Shown: one piece after another, positions 16,318-26,055 of the stretch
Numbering within the stretch: position 1 is the stretch's first letter
Layout: the number at the start of each line of letters is the position of its first letter
Source of the DNA: a bacterium
GTDB lineage: Bacteria; KSB1; UBA2214
Reading direction: 5' to 3'
Length of the DNA: 42,419 nucleotides
NCBI GenBank assembly: GCA_029560815.1
Contig: JAKQKF010000010.1
Location: forward strand, 1-42,419
The notes under the pieces: model-generated
Database searches by the model: none
Seen by the model: the letters and a program-made list of their open reading frames with translations, nothing else
What the model was told of the DNA's origin: nothing
Program-made: the position numbers and the translations under genes

Positions 16318-17748
16318 TCAGGCCCCGGCATGCTCTTCAAGCAGGATCTCCCGATCCGTATCCAGGCCGGGGGGCAGTTTGGCTTGCAGCTCATCGGCCG
16401 ACATGGCGTAGAGGGGACTGATCTCGATTGGAACCGCCAGAGTGCCGTCGGCATGACGCCGCGGCGAAATTCCGCACGCTTCCAGCCAGCCGGCGAACAT
16501 CTCACTCAAATCGCGCCGGGCTGTGGCGGGTGAATCCTCCCCCTCCCGGTTTTTGATCGGACTGAACTCGAAACGGCGGTCGGTCTCCAGCACCAGGATG
16601 CGGTTGGCGAAGGAAAAGGCGTCAAAAATGAACTGCTCGAACTTGACCGCGTTGAGTCCTCCATCCGCAGCCGCCGCTCTCTGGTCCTCCACGCTGGCCA
16701 CTTTTTTGCGGGCGATATGGTAGGGCAGCTCGATCTTTTGCCGCGCAAGCCTTTCGAGAAAATCGAGAGAGAAAAGATGAATGGCGATGCTGCCCTGCCC
16801 GAAGAGCAGTCCGCCCTCTTCATTACGGGCGGTCTTTTTCTCTTCCGGCAGCTCCGTATATTCGATGACCTTGCAGGCGCCATCCAGCCGGCCGATGTGG
16901 CCCAGCTTTTCCCAGGGGTCGCGCTTGCGGACTGTCCGGGCGGACATCTCCGCAGCCATCTGATCATGGAATCCCAGATAGGCGTGATCGGCGATCCGGA
17001 CCAGCACATTGTCCACCTGGAAATAAAAGAGGTGTCGAATGCCGCGCCGCCGCATATCCTCGAGGAGTTGATGCTTGCGCAGGGCATAGAGAACCCCGCC
17101 GTGTCCGTCCGGAGAGAGGCTCAGACTTGCGCGGGTCTCGAGGAGCAGCTGACCGCAGTTATCAAAAACCGGCAGCATGCGCTGGGGAAAACAGATGATC
17201 GTGCGGGGGTCCTTGCCAAACCAGTTGTTCTCTTTAAAGAACCCGATGGTTTCCTGATGGTTTGCGGGGCTGGTCATGACGTACAGAGGCAGGGGCCGGC
17301 CGAATTTCCTTTCGAGGGCCACCATCTTTTCGATGTGGTACTGAAAAAGGCTGCGGCCGGTAACCGGGCCGACGGGGTATTTGCCCTTCGCGCCGGGATA
17401 ACCAAGGCGGGTGCCCTGTCCCCCGGCCACGACCAGGACGGCTACAGCCCCTTGCGCCAGCAGCTTCTCGCCGTCTCTGCGCGCCCGTTCCCACCGCTGC
17501 TCCTCTTCCCGGCTCGCCGGCAGGGGGATATAGGGCTGGGGGGTGAATCCGTCGAGGTTGCCGGCGCCGGCAGCAACCAGCGGCCACTTTCTCTGCCGCT
17601 GGGCGGCGAGGAATTCTTCATCGAGATGGTCGAGCTGATCGAGCAGACGCCGCCGGCTGTTTTCATCCAGTTCGGGCCAGAACCTCAGCGCCCGCTCCTG
17701 CCCCAAAGCCGCCAGCTTGCCCATCATTCGCAGATAGCGCTCGTTCAA
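16318..17748 (-). CDS. UDPGP-family nucleotidyltransferase, UAP1-like UDP-GlcNAc pyrophosphorylase
   Basis: The 476-residue protein carries the UDPGP/UAP signature VVAGGQGTRLGYPGAKGKYPVG, with the GGQGTRLG nucleotide loop and the conserved Lys. It also has SLFQYHIEK, a YVMTSPANH uridine-site segment and the FQVDNVLVRIAD motif seen in eukaryotic UDP-N-acetylhexosamine pyrophosphorylases. The reaction would be UTP plus a hexose(amine)-1-phosphate giving UDP-sugar and pyrophosphate, in the cytoplasm. It is unrelated in layout to bacterial GlmU, lacking the acetyltransferase beta-helix. The start is a TTG at 17748, 14 bases after the lon stop, with GGAG 8 bases before it. The first ATG pair (17727/17724) has no ribosome site. 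The exact sugar cannot be read from sequence. Confidence 0.82.
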   Translation of the reverse strand: MNERYLRMMGKLAALGQERALRFWPELDENSRRRLLDQLDHLDEEFLAAQRQRKWPLVAAGAGNLDGFTPQPYIPLPASREEEQRWERARRDGEKLLAQGAVAVLVVAGGQGTRLGYPGAKGKYPVGPVTGRSLFQYHIEKMVALERKFGRPLPLYVMTSPANHQETIGFFKENNWFGKDPRTIICFPQRMLPVFDNCGQLLLETRASLSLSPDGHGGVLYALRKHQLLEDMRRRGIRHLFYFQVDNVLVRIADHAYLGFHDQMAAEMSARTVRKRDPWEKLGHIGRLDGACKVIEYTELPEEKKTARNEEGGLLFGQGSIAIHLFSLDFLERLARQKIELPYHIARKKVASVEDQRAAAADGGLNAVKFEQFIFDAFSFANRILVLETDRRFEFSPIKNREGEDSPATARRDLSEMFAGWLEACGISPRRHADGTLAVPIEISPLYAMSADELQAKLPPGLDTDREILLEEHAGA

Positions 17749-17762
17749 GGGCCGGGCTCCGC

Positions 17763-20224
<2,462 letters not shown>

Positions 20225-20228
<4 letters not shown>

Positions 20229-20668
20229 TCACCCGGCTCAATGCTGTGGATCGGGATCTCGATAGCCCCCTCATCCTTGGAGATGACCACCTCCAGAATC
20301 CCTTCCTCGAGCGTCGCAGTGATATCATTGTGCACTACACTCTCGGGAAGAGCAATGACCCGCATAAAATGGCCATACTGCAGCTCGAGCTGATGATAAT
20401 ACACAGGCTCCTCGGGCCGGTTCTCGGCACGAACACCGCTGATGATGAGCCTGCCGCCTTTGAGCTCGATGTTCACATTTTCCCGGGCGATGCCAGGCAG
20501 CTCGATCCGTATTCTCACCTGCCGGTCGCTCTCCAGAATATCGGTGTTCGGCTTCCACCAGGAGCTGACCGGGGTTTCCATCTCTGAACAATAATAGGTG
20601 CATTTGCGGCTTTGCAGCCCGCCGCGATCGCTCATATCGCGAATTACGCGCAATACGTGTATGGGCAT
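20225..20668 (-). CDS. Small heat-shock protein, Hsp20/alpha-crystallin family
   Basis: The 147-residue protein contains an alpha-crystallin domain (about residues 40-135): VRIRIELPGIARENVNIEL opens the domain, GGRLIISGVR follows, and the ALPESVVHNDITATLEEGIL strand carries the family's A-x-x-x-n-G-v-L pattern. A short C-terminal tail with IEIPI provides the I-x-I anchor used for oligomer assembly. It is an ATP-independent holdase that keeps unfolding proteins soluble. The start is supported by GGAGG nine bases upstream. It lies 113 bases downstream of trkA and overlaps lon, forming a small heat-shock unit. The leader holds a perfect hairpin at 20712-20729. Confidence 0.9.
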
Positions 20669-20711
20669 GTCACCAGGCCTCCATGACTCTCCCGAAAGCT
20701 CTTTTGTTTTC

Positions 20712-20729
20712 TGCAGCCCTGCGGCTGCA
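20712..20729 (-). promoter_or_regulatory. perfect dyad/hairpin in the hsp20 leader
   Basis: TGCAGCC and GGCTGCA (7 bp) flank a 4-base loop, 44 bases before the hsp20 ATG. On the minus strand it is followed by AGAAAACAAAAG, not by T residues, so it is not an intrinsic terminator. It could be an operator or an RNA structure in the leader. No CIRCE element (TTAGCACTC/GAGTGCTAA) is present. Confidence 0.35.
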
Positions 20730-20781
20730 AGAGAGATAATCCCGTTTGCCGCTCAATTATTCCCGCCGCGCGGAGCCCGTC

Positions 20782-21438
20782 CTAATTGATCTCTTTGATC
20801 TTTTCAAGGTCTTCATCCTTGCCCACAAGGACCAGGGTATCACTGTCCTTGATCACCCATTCGGCGGTAGGAATCAGGACCACTTTTTCCGGGATCCACT
20901 CCTTGACCAAAAGTACGGTCACCCCGTAGCGGTTGCGCAGGTCGAGCTCCCCCAGAGATTTGGCGACGAAGAGCTTGGGCGGGGCGATTTCGATGATGCT
21001 GATGCCATCGGACAGGGTGATGGCGTGAAGATAATAGTCGCTCTCCAGGGTATGGGCCAGGCGCATCGCCTCGTCGCGTTCGGGAAATACCACCTGTGTG
21101 GCACCGATGATATCGAGGATCCGGCCGTGATCGTTGGTGATCGCCTTGGCGATGATCTTTTTCACCTTGAGCTCGCGCAAAAAGAGGGTGACCAGAATGC
21201 TGGCATCGATCTTCTCCCCCATGCTCACGATGACACCATCCAGTTCGGCCAGTCCCAATCCCTCCAGGGTCTCCTTGTCGCCGGCGTCAGCAATGACCGC
21301 CCGCTCGACAAATCCCCGCACCTTGTCGATTTTTTCCTCGTCGATATCAATAGCGAGGATGTGATGGCCGCGATGACTGAGTTCCTTGGCCAGATAATGG
21401 CCGAAGCTGCTGAGTCCGATGATGGCATAGGATTTCAT
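20782..21438 (-). CDS. Potassium uptake regulatory subunit, TrkA/KtrA family
   Basis: The 218-residue protein has an N-terminal RCK/TrkA_N nucleotide-binding fold (about residues 1-125, YAIIGLSSFGHYLAKEL then ILAIDID) and a C-terminal TrkA_C domain (about 135-215, ending DTLVLVGKDEDLEKI). It would sit on the cytoplasmic face of the TrkH/KtrB channel encoded 24 bases upstream and gate it in response to nucleotides. The glycine motif reads G-L-S-S-F-G, with Ser in place of the usual middle Gly. A single RCK unit of this length matches KtrA rather than the double-length E. coli TrkA. Confidence 0.9.
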   Translation of the reverse strand: MKSYAIIGLSSFGHYLAKELSHRGHHILAIDIDEEKIDKVRGFVERAVIADAGDKETLEGLGLAELDGVIVSMGEKIDASILVTLFLRELKVKKIIAKAITNDHGRILDIIGATQVVFPERDEAMRLAHTLESDYYLHAITLSDGISIIEIAPPKLFVAKSLGELDLRNRYGVTVLLVKEWIPEKVVLIPTAEWVIKDSDTLVLVGKDEDLEKIKEIN

Positions 21439-21462
21439 GAGATCCGTTCCTGAAGAATAGAG

Positions 21463-22833
21463 TTAACCTACGATGACATTTTCTTCCGCATAGCGCACCG
21501 GCAGGCTTTTCTGGGAGGCGATGGAGATCGCCAGCGTCACCGGTCCGATCCGTCCGACGTACATGAGCAGAATGACGAGCAGCTTTCCCCCATCGCTCAG
21601 GCGGGAGGTGATTCCCATGCTCAAGCCGACTGTGCCCAGGGCGGAAAAAGACTCGAAAACAGATTCCACCATGCTATTGCGGGCGAGAGGATCGGGCGGT
21701 CCGCTGCTCTCCGTGATGGTCAGCAGCAAAGCGGCCAGACTGATGGCCAGCATCCAGAAAAAGCTGATCCCGATCGCCTTGGTGACGATCGGCTCGGGGA
21801 TGCCGCGGTTAAAGATGCGCACCTGTTCCCTGGAGCGCAGCCTCGTGAAAAAAGAGGCCATAATGATGGCGAAGGTCGTGGTCTTGATGCCGCCGCCGGT
21901 TGAGCCCGGAGAAGCGCCGATCACCATGAGGATGATCAGTACAACCAGAGCGCCGTTGGTCAGCTTGTCCATTGGCAGTGTATTGAAACCCGCTGTCCGT
22001 GCGGTGATGGACTGAAAAAAGGAGGCGAGCAGTTTGCCCCCGGCGCTAAAGCCCTGCATGGTGTTGTCGCGCTCAAAAAAGAGCAGCATGCAGGCTCCGA
22101 TAAGGATGAGCCAGCCGGAGATGCCCAGGGCGATCTTGCTGTGCAGGCTGAGGCGCTTTTTACCCCGTGGCCGCCAATAAAAAAGATCGTACAGGACCCA
22201 GAAACCCAATCCGCCGAGCACGATGAGAAACATGACCGTGAGATTGACTGCCGCATCCGTCGCATATCCCGTCAGACTCGTATAGAAAGGGGAAAAGCCG
22301 GCGTTGCAAAAAGCGGAGATCGAATGAAAAACGCCCAGCCAGAGGGCTTTTGCCGGCGGATAATCCTGGCTGAAACGCAGCGTCAGGATGAGTGCCCCGA
22401 CTCCCTCGATGAGCAGAGTGCCGACGACGGCGAATTTGAGCAGCCGGCCCAGATAGGGCACCGGCTGGCTGCTGATGCTGTTCTCGATCAGATCGCGCCC
22501 GCGCATGCTCAGCCGCCCGGCCAGGATATAGGCAAAGAAGGTAGAAAAAGTCATGATCCCCAGGCCGCCGAGCTGAATCAGCAAAAGGATCACCACGTTG
22601 CCGAAAAAGGTGTAGGCGGTGGAGATATCCAGCGGAGCCAATCCCGTCACACAGGTCGCCGATGTCGCGATAAAAAATGTATCCAGAAGAGTGACGTTTT
22701 CGTCCAGCCTGCTGACCGGTAAAGCGAGCAGCAGGGTCCCGATGATAATCAGAAAGAGGAAACTGAGCGCCAGGATGTGGGCCGGGTGGAATCGGCGGGC
22801 TATTTTATTCCAGAATTGCAGCTTTACTTTCAT
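21463..22833 (-). CDS. Potassium transporter, TrkH/KtrB family
   Basis: The 456-residue integral membrane protein has about ten hydrophobic segments and four pore loops with the selectivity glycines: TSATCVTGL, SAFCNAGFS, ARTAGFNTL and SALGTVGLS. It would carry K+ (possibly with Na+) into the cell with the TrkA/KtrA subunit encoded next. Length matches KtrB. I chose ATG 22833, preceded by AAGGAAG, over a TTG at 22845 that lies in the T-tail of the preceding terminator. That terminator ends only about 10 bases before the start, which leaves little room for a promoter; see the finding on the leader. Confidence 0.92.
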   Translation of the reverse strand: MKVKLQFWNKIARRFHPAHILALSFLFLIIIGTLLLALPVSRLDENVTLLDTFFIATSATCVTGLAPLDISTAYTFFGNVVILLLIQLGGLGIMTFSTFFAYILAGRLSMRGRDLIENSISSQPVPYLGRLLKFAVVGTLLIEGVGALILTLRFSQDYPPAKALWLGVFHSISAFCNAGFSPFYTSLTGYATDAAVNLTVMFLIVLGGLGFWVLYDLFYWRPRGKKRLSLHSKIALGISGWLILIGACMLLFFERDNTMQGFSAGGKLLASFFQSITARTAGFNTLPMDKLTNGALVVLIILMVIGASPGSTGGGIKTTTFAIIMASFFTRLRSREQVRIFNRGIPEPIVTKAIGISFFWMLAISLAALLLTITESSGPPDPLARNSMVESVFESFSALGTVGLSMGITSRLSDGGKLLVILLMYVGRIGPVTLAISIASQKSLPVRYAEENVIVG

Positions 22834-22843
22834 ATCTTCCTTC

Positions 22844-22876
22844 AAATAAAAAAGGTGAACAGTATCCTGTTCACCT
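22844..22876 (-). terminator. perfect 10-bp dyad with T-tract, terminator of the MinD-like gene
   Basis: AGGTGAACAG and CTGTTCACCT pair perfectly (22853-22862 with 22867-22876, 4-base loop). They are followed on the minus strand by TTTTTTATTT. The hairpin is 42 bases past the stop of the ATPase gene and ends just before trkH. A TATACT box (22885-22880) lies immediately upstream of the hairpin on the same strand. Confidence 0.75.
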
Positions 22877-22918
22877 CATAGTATACATAAAAATGGGAAA
22901 AGAAAAAAGAAAAATACC

Positions 22919-24202
22919 TCAGGACTTGAAGATGGGGTCGAGATGGCGGACAGGACAGGGATACCCGCCGTTCTGATACTCGCAGTCCCCCCAGTAAAAA
23001 CACTGCACCGAACAGATGGTTTCACTCTCCCGGATCTGCTGGGAGGGATACTCCTTGTTCTGCAGCTTGACCTGGCGCAGAACCTTGCGTTTCTCCTTAA
23101 AGCCCGCCCAGCCGGTTTTTTTAAGCAGACCGACTGTGATCAACCTGGCCAGACTCTTGGCGGCCCGCGAAGAGGGATCATCCACCACGAAGGGACGAAG
23201 CTCCTTGACCGCCCGCCGAACGCTCTCGTCGTGATCGACATAGCCGAGAAAATTCATCTTCATCGCGAGCAGTTCCTCGACGGCCGTGCGCAGAGCGATG
23301 CCCTCCTTGACCTCATCGTCGGAATGGACCATATTCAGAATCAGGGAGGGGGTGAAATTATCCAGGATGCCCTGGATCCGCCTGGCCGTGCCGGGATCCT
23401 CACCAGCGAGCTTTTGCAGCGCGGCGCCAACTGATTGGGACATCCGCCCTGAATCGGCAAAGACCTCCTGCTCAAGCCGGTTGATCGACTCCGGATCATC
23501 CTTGAATTCCCGCGTCAGCTTGCGCATCAGCGCGATCTTGAGAAAATTAAAAGTCTCCTGGATCGCCATGGGCTCCGGCGTGGTCACCGCCAGACCATGA
23601 TCCGCGGCCAGGAAAAAGTCGATGACGTTGTAGGACGAGCCCGCGCCGAGATCGAGGAGGATAAAGTCCGCATCAATCTTGCGCAGCTCGTTGATAAAGC
23701 GCAGCTTTTGAGAATAACGCGGATTGGCGAGGCCCAGCGTTCCGCAGGCACCGCTGATCAGCTTGAGATTTTCAATGGGCGTATCGAGGAGGATATCGCT
23801 CAGACTCTCTTTTTGCAGGGAATAGAAATGATAAAAGGTATACTGCGGTTCAAGAATCCCCATGCAGGTGTGCAGATTGGCGCCCCCCAGATCGGCATCG
23901 ACCATAACCACCCGGTAGCCCAGCGCAGCCAGGCCAATGCCGATGGATGCTGTAAGCACCGTCTTGCCGACCCCCCCCTTGCCACCGCCGATGGCGTAAA
24001 CCATCCGTTCGGCAGGAGCGTCGGCCGGGCCCGGAAAGAGCTTGCGCAACTCCTCCAGATGACCTGCCCGAACCCATTCATTGCTGGCTTCACTGAAGAC
24101 CAGGTCGTCCTGGTCAAATGAACCTTCCGTGACCAGCTTTTTGAGTTCGTTGTAGGAGTATGGACCTAATTGTTGATCTTTGATCTTGATGAATACGGAC
24201 AT
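22919..24202 (-). CDS. MinD/ParA-type ATPase with N-terminal GYF_2 domain and C-terminal four-Cys motif
   Basis: The 427-residue protein has three parts. Residues 3-55 form a GYF_2/DUF4339 domain (LGPYSYNELKKLV, then EWVRAGHL). Residues about 67-350 form a MinD/FleN-like P-loop ATPase with the deviant Walker A GGGKGGVGKT (72-81, both lysines present), a VDADLGGANLHT switch segment and LLDLGAGSS. The last 35 residues hold four cysteines, Cys397, 401, 407 and 416, in a pattern C-x3-C-x5-C-x8-C next to aromatic residues, which could bind a metal or Fe-S cluster. MinD relatives position protein assemblies at the membrane or pole; the GYF_2 domain may recruit a proline-rich partner. No flagellar, pilus or MinC/MinE genes are nearby, so the cargo is unknown. 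The gene stands alone between a putative promoter and a terminator. Confidence 0.85.
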   Translation of the reverse strand: MSVFIKIKDQQLGPYSYNELKKLVTEGSFDQDDLVFSEASNEWVRAGHLEELRKLFPGPADAPAERMVYAIGGGKGGVGKTVLTASIGIGLAALGYRVVMVDADLGGANLHTCMGILEPQYTFYHFYSLQKESLSDILLDTPIENLKLISGACGTLGLANPRYSQKLRFINELRKIDADFILLDLGAGSSYNVIDFFLAADHGLAVTTPEPMAIQETFNFLKIALMRKLTREFKDDPESINRLEQEVFADSGRMSQSVGAALQKLAGEDPGTARRIQGILDNFTPSLILNMVHSDDEVKEGIALRTAVEELLAMKMNFLGYVDHDESVRRAVKELRPFVVDDPSSRAAKSLARLITVGLLKKTGWAGFKEKRKVLRQVKLQNKEYPSQQIRESETICSVQCFYWGDCEYQNGGYPCPVRHLDPIFKS

Positions 24203-24270
24203 GATGCTCTCTTGCTTTCGTCAAATAGTGCTATAGTGCAGTAGTGGCAGATGCTGTCCGTGTGGGAATT

Positions 24271-24316
24271 TTGGCACCCCCGGCGGTCTCCGTCTTTTCA
24301 TTATATTAGGTGCCAA
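24271..24316 (-). promoter_or_regulatory. interrupted inverted repeat enclosing a TATAAT box upstream of the MinD-like gene
   Basis: TTGGCACC (24271-24278) and its exact complement GGTGCCAA (24309-24316) are separated by 30 bases. Between them, on the minus strand, is a perfect TATAAT (24305-24300), about 98 bases before the ATG at 24202. There is no good -35 box at 17 nt. The arrangement looks like a promoter flanked by half-sites for a repressor or activator. The 150-base gap holds nothing else recognisable. Confidence 0.35.
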
Positions 24317-24352
24317 GCGACACATTTGCGGAATTTTTTTTGGGTCTCCTGC

Positions 24353-25519
24353 CTAGTTTTGTGCCACCGGCGGCTCTTCGCTGTTCGCCTCCGCGCCCGG
24401 CTCCTCTTCGTACTCCTCCTCCCTGTCCTTGCGCTCAAGCAGATTCACGCCATCCTTGCGCTTGCGCAGGGAGAGATACGAAAGCAGATGGGCCGCATTA
24501 AAGGTGGAGAGACCGTAGGAAATGACCCATCCAGCCAGGAAGAGCAGATTGACCGCATAAAGATAGCCGGAAACGGCGACCGTCGGGCGGGCCAGCTCAT
24601 ACGCCGGCAGATAGTAGAACTCCTGGGTAAAACTGACCAGAGGGGTGAAACCGCGAAAAAGATGGAAGAGAAATCCCTCCCCCATGGAGGTCCACGCCTG
24701 AAAAAGCGCCTGACCGTTGTTGGCCAGATCGGCGTAATTGCTCCCCATAAAAAAAGAGAAGAGAGAGTTGGTGAGCCCCACAGCCCGTTTGCAGAAGAAA
24801 GCAAAGAAGCCAAGCGCGGCCACAGCCAGCAGAAAAGAGAGCAGCTCATAAAACAGCAGCCGCCAGGGCTGGTTCCAGGTCAGTGAAAAAAGCTGAAAAA
24901 TGGATTCAAAGCCGTCCTCATCAGTGGCGGCAATGATGGCGGGAGCGTAGAGCAGGGAGAAGAACAGAACCACGCCTAGATAGATCATCAGGAGGGCGAA
25001 GACAAACCAGATGATGGCAACAAGAGCAACACCCAATTCACCCGCCCAGGGGATACGGCCAGCCAGACCAATCAGCCAGGCGCCGCCGATGAAGAACAGG
25101 ATCAGCAGCCCGAGCGTGACCGGAGTCATGATCACCGATCCAAGCTTTCGCCAGGCGAAAGCGTATGATTTACGCCAGCTGTAGAAATGCTCGCCCTTGC
25201 TGGACATATAGAGCGCGCGCGCATGCGCCGTCTGGGCCAACAGCAGAGCGACATAGGCAACCGCTGCACCTAAAGCATGGAACAGCCAGCTGTACCAGGG
25301 GAAAGAGAAACGGGTGGCCAGGAGCGTGGGGAAAACACCGAAACGGGGCCAGATTTCCCCGGGAGCAACACCCGCCACGAGCAGGGCCAGAAAAGTGAGC
25401 AGAAAATAGGCCAGCCAACCCGCTGCGATACCGATCAGCACGATCCACAGCCGCTGCAGGCTGAATGCCAGTCGGGGCGCACGAAAAAGATCACGAAAAT
25501 CAAACCGCAACGATACCAT
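24353..25519 (-). CDS. Multi-pass membrane protein of unknown function
   Basis: The 388-residue protein has roughly six to seven hydrophobic segments, including two close pairs (LWIVLIGIAAGWLAYFLL and VALVAIIWFVFALLMIYLG). The cytoplasmic tail of about 35 residues is rich in Lys/Arg then Glu (RKRKDG ... REEEYEEEPG). No transporter or enzyme motif was recognised. Segments such as SLTWNQPWRLLFYELLSF are reminiscent of DUF4013-like or glycerophosphoryl-diester-phosphodiesterase membrane domains, but this is only an impression. The start is ATG 25519 with an ideal GGGAGGAGTT site; a longer reading has no support. It has its own strong promoter at 25558-25586, so it is expressed separately from ybeY upstream. 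Confidence 0.75.
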   Translation of the reverse strand: MVSLRFDFRDLFRAPRLAFSLQRLWIVLIGIAAGWLAYFLLTFLALLVAGVAPGEIWPRFGVFPTLLATRFSFPWYSWLFHALGAAVAYVALLLAQTAHARALYMSSKGEHFYSWRKSYAFAWRKLGSVIMTPVTLGLLILFFIGGAWLIGLAGRIPWAGELGVALVAIIWFVFALLMIYLGVVLFFSLLYAPAIIAATDEDGFESIFQLFSLTWNQPWRLLFYELLSFLLAVAALGFFAFFCKRAVGLTNSLFSFFMGSNYADLANNGQALFQAWTSMGEGFLFHLFRGFTPLVSFTQEFYYLPAYELARPTVAVSGYLYAVNLLFLAGWVISYGLSTFNAAHLLSYLSLRKRKDGVNLLERKDREEEYEEEPGAEANSEEPPVAQN

Positions 25520-25557
25520 AACTCCTCCCAATTCTCCGGTGCGCAATCAACCACCAT

Positions 25558-25586
25558 AGTATAGCACTTTATTCTTAAAATTACAA
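25558..25586 (-). promoter_or_regulatory. sigma70-type promoter of the membrane-protein gene
   Basis: TTGTAA (25586-25581) and TATACT (25563-25558) lie on the minus strand with a 17-nt spacer in an A/T-rich patch. Transcription would start near 25551, about 32 bases before the ATG at 25519. Confidence 0.6.
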
Positions 25587-25596
25587 CGGGGTTTCG

Positions 25597-26055
25597 CTAT
25601 TTCCGGCCAAAGGAGCGCAGGCGCTGCATCGCTTCATCCTCGAGGGCACTCATGACCTCTTTCTGGCGGGCATCTCCATCCTCATAGCCTAAAAGATGAT
25701 AGAGGCCATGCGCTGTCAGCCGCTGCAGCTCCTCGCCCGGGCTCACCTTGTATTCCCGGGCCTGCCGAAGGGCGGTCTCATAACTGATGTAAACCTCCCC
25801 CTCCAGAACAGGCGCTTCCGCTGTGGTGATATTGCACGAGATCACATCCGTGCTGCGGTCGCGATTGAAAACGCGCTGGTTCAGCTGGATGATTTCAGCT
25901 TCCGGCACCACAATGATCCGCACCCGCCATCCCCCCTGGGGCCGGGCCTGGTGCAGGATGAGTTCCGCGATCAGGCGCAGTTCCCCCGCGGAGATCAAAT
26001 CCTTTTTGCTGGTTGAAAGGAAACTCACCTGACGCGGCACCACCGGCTTGCTCAT
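25597..26055 (-). CDS. ybeY: Endoribonuclease YbeY
   Basis: The 152-residue protein contains the UPF0054/YbeY signature RSTDVISCN, and the metal site HGLYHLLGYED with His116, His120 and Asp126. YbeY is a zinc-dependent single-strand endoribonuclease needed for 16S rRNA maturation and ribosome quality control. The third zinc ligand, His in most bacteria, is Asp here, as in Bacteroidota relatives. The ATG overlaps the stop of the PgpH-like gene by 4 bases. The run phoH-pgpH-ybeY is a common arrangement in diverse bacteria. Confidence 0.93.
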   Translation of the reverse strand: MSKPVVPRQVSFLSTSKKDLISAGELRLIAELILHQARPQGGWRVRIIVVPEAEIIQLNQRVFNRDRSTDVISCNITTAEAPVLEGEVYISYETALRQAREYKVSPGEELQRLTAHGLYHLLGYEDGDARQKEVMSALEDEAMQRLRSFGRK

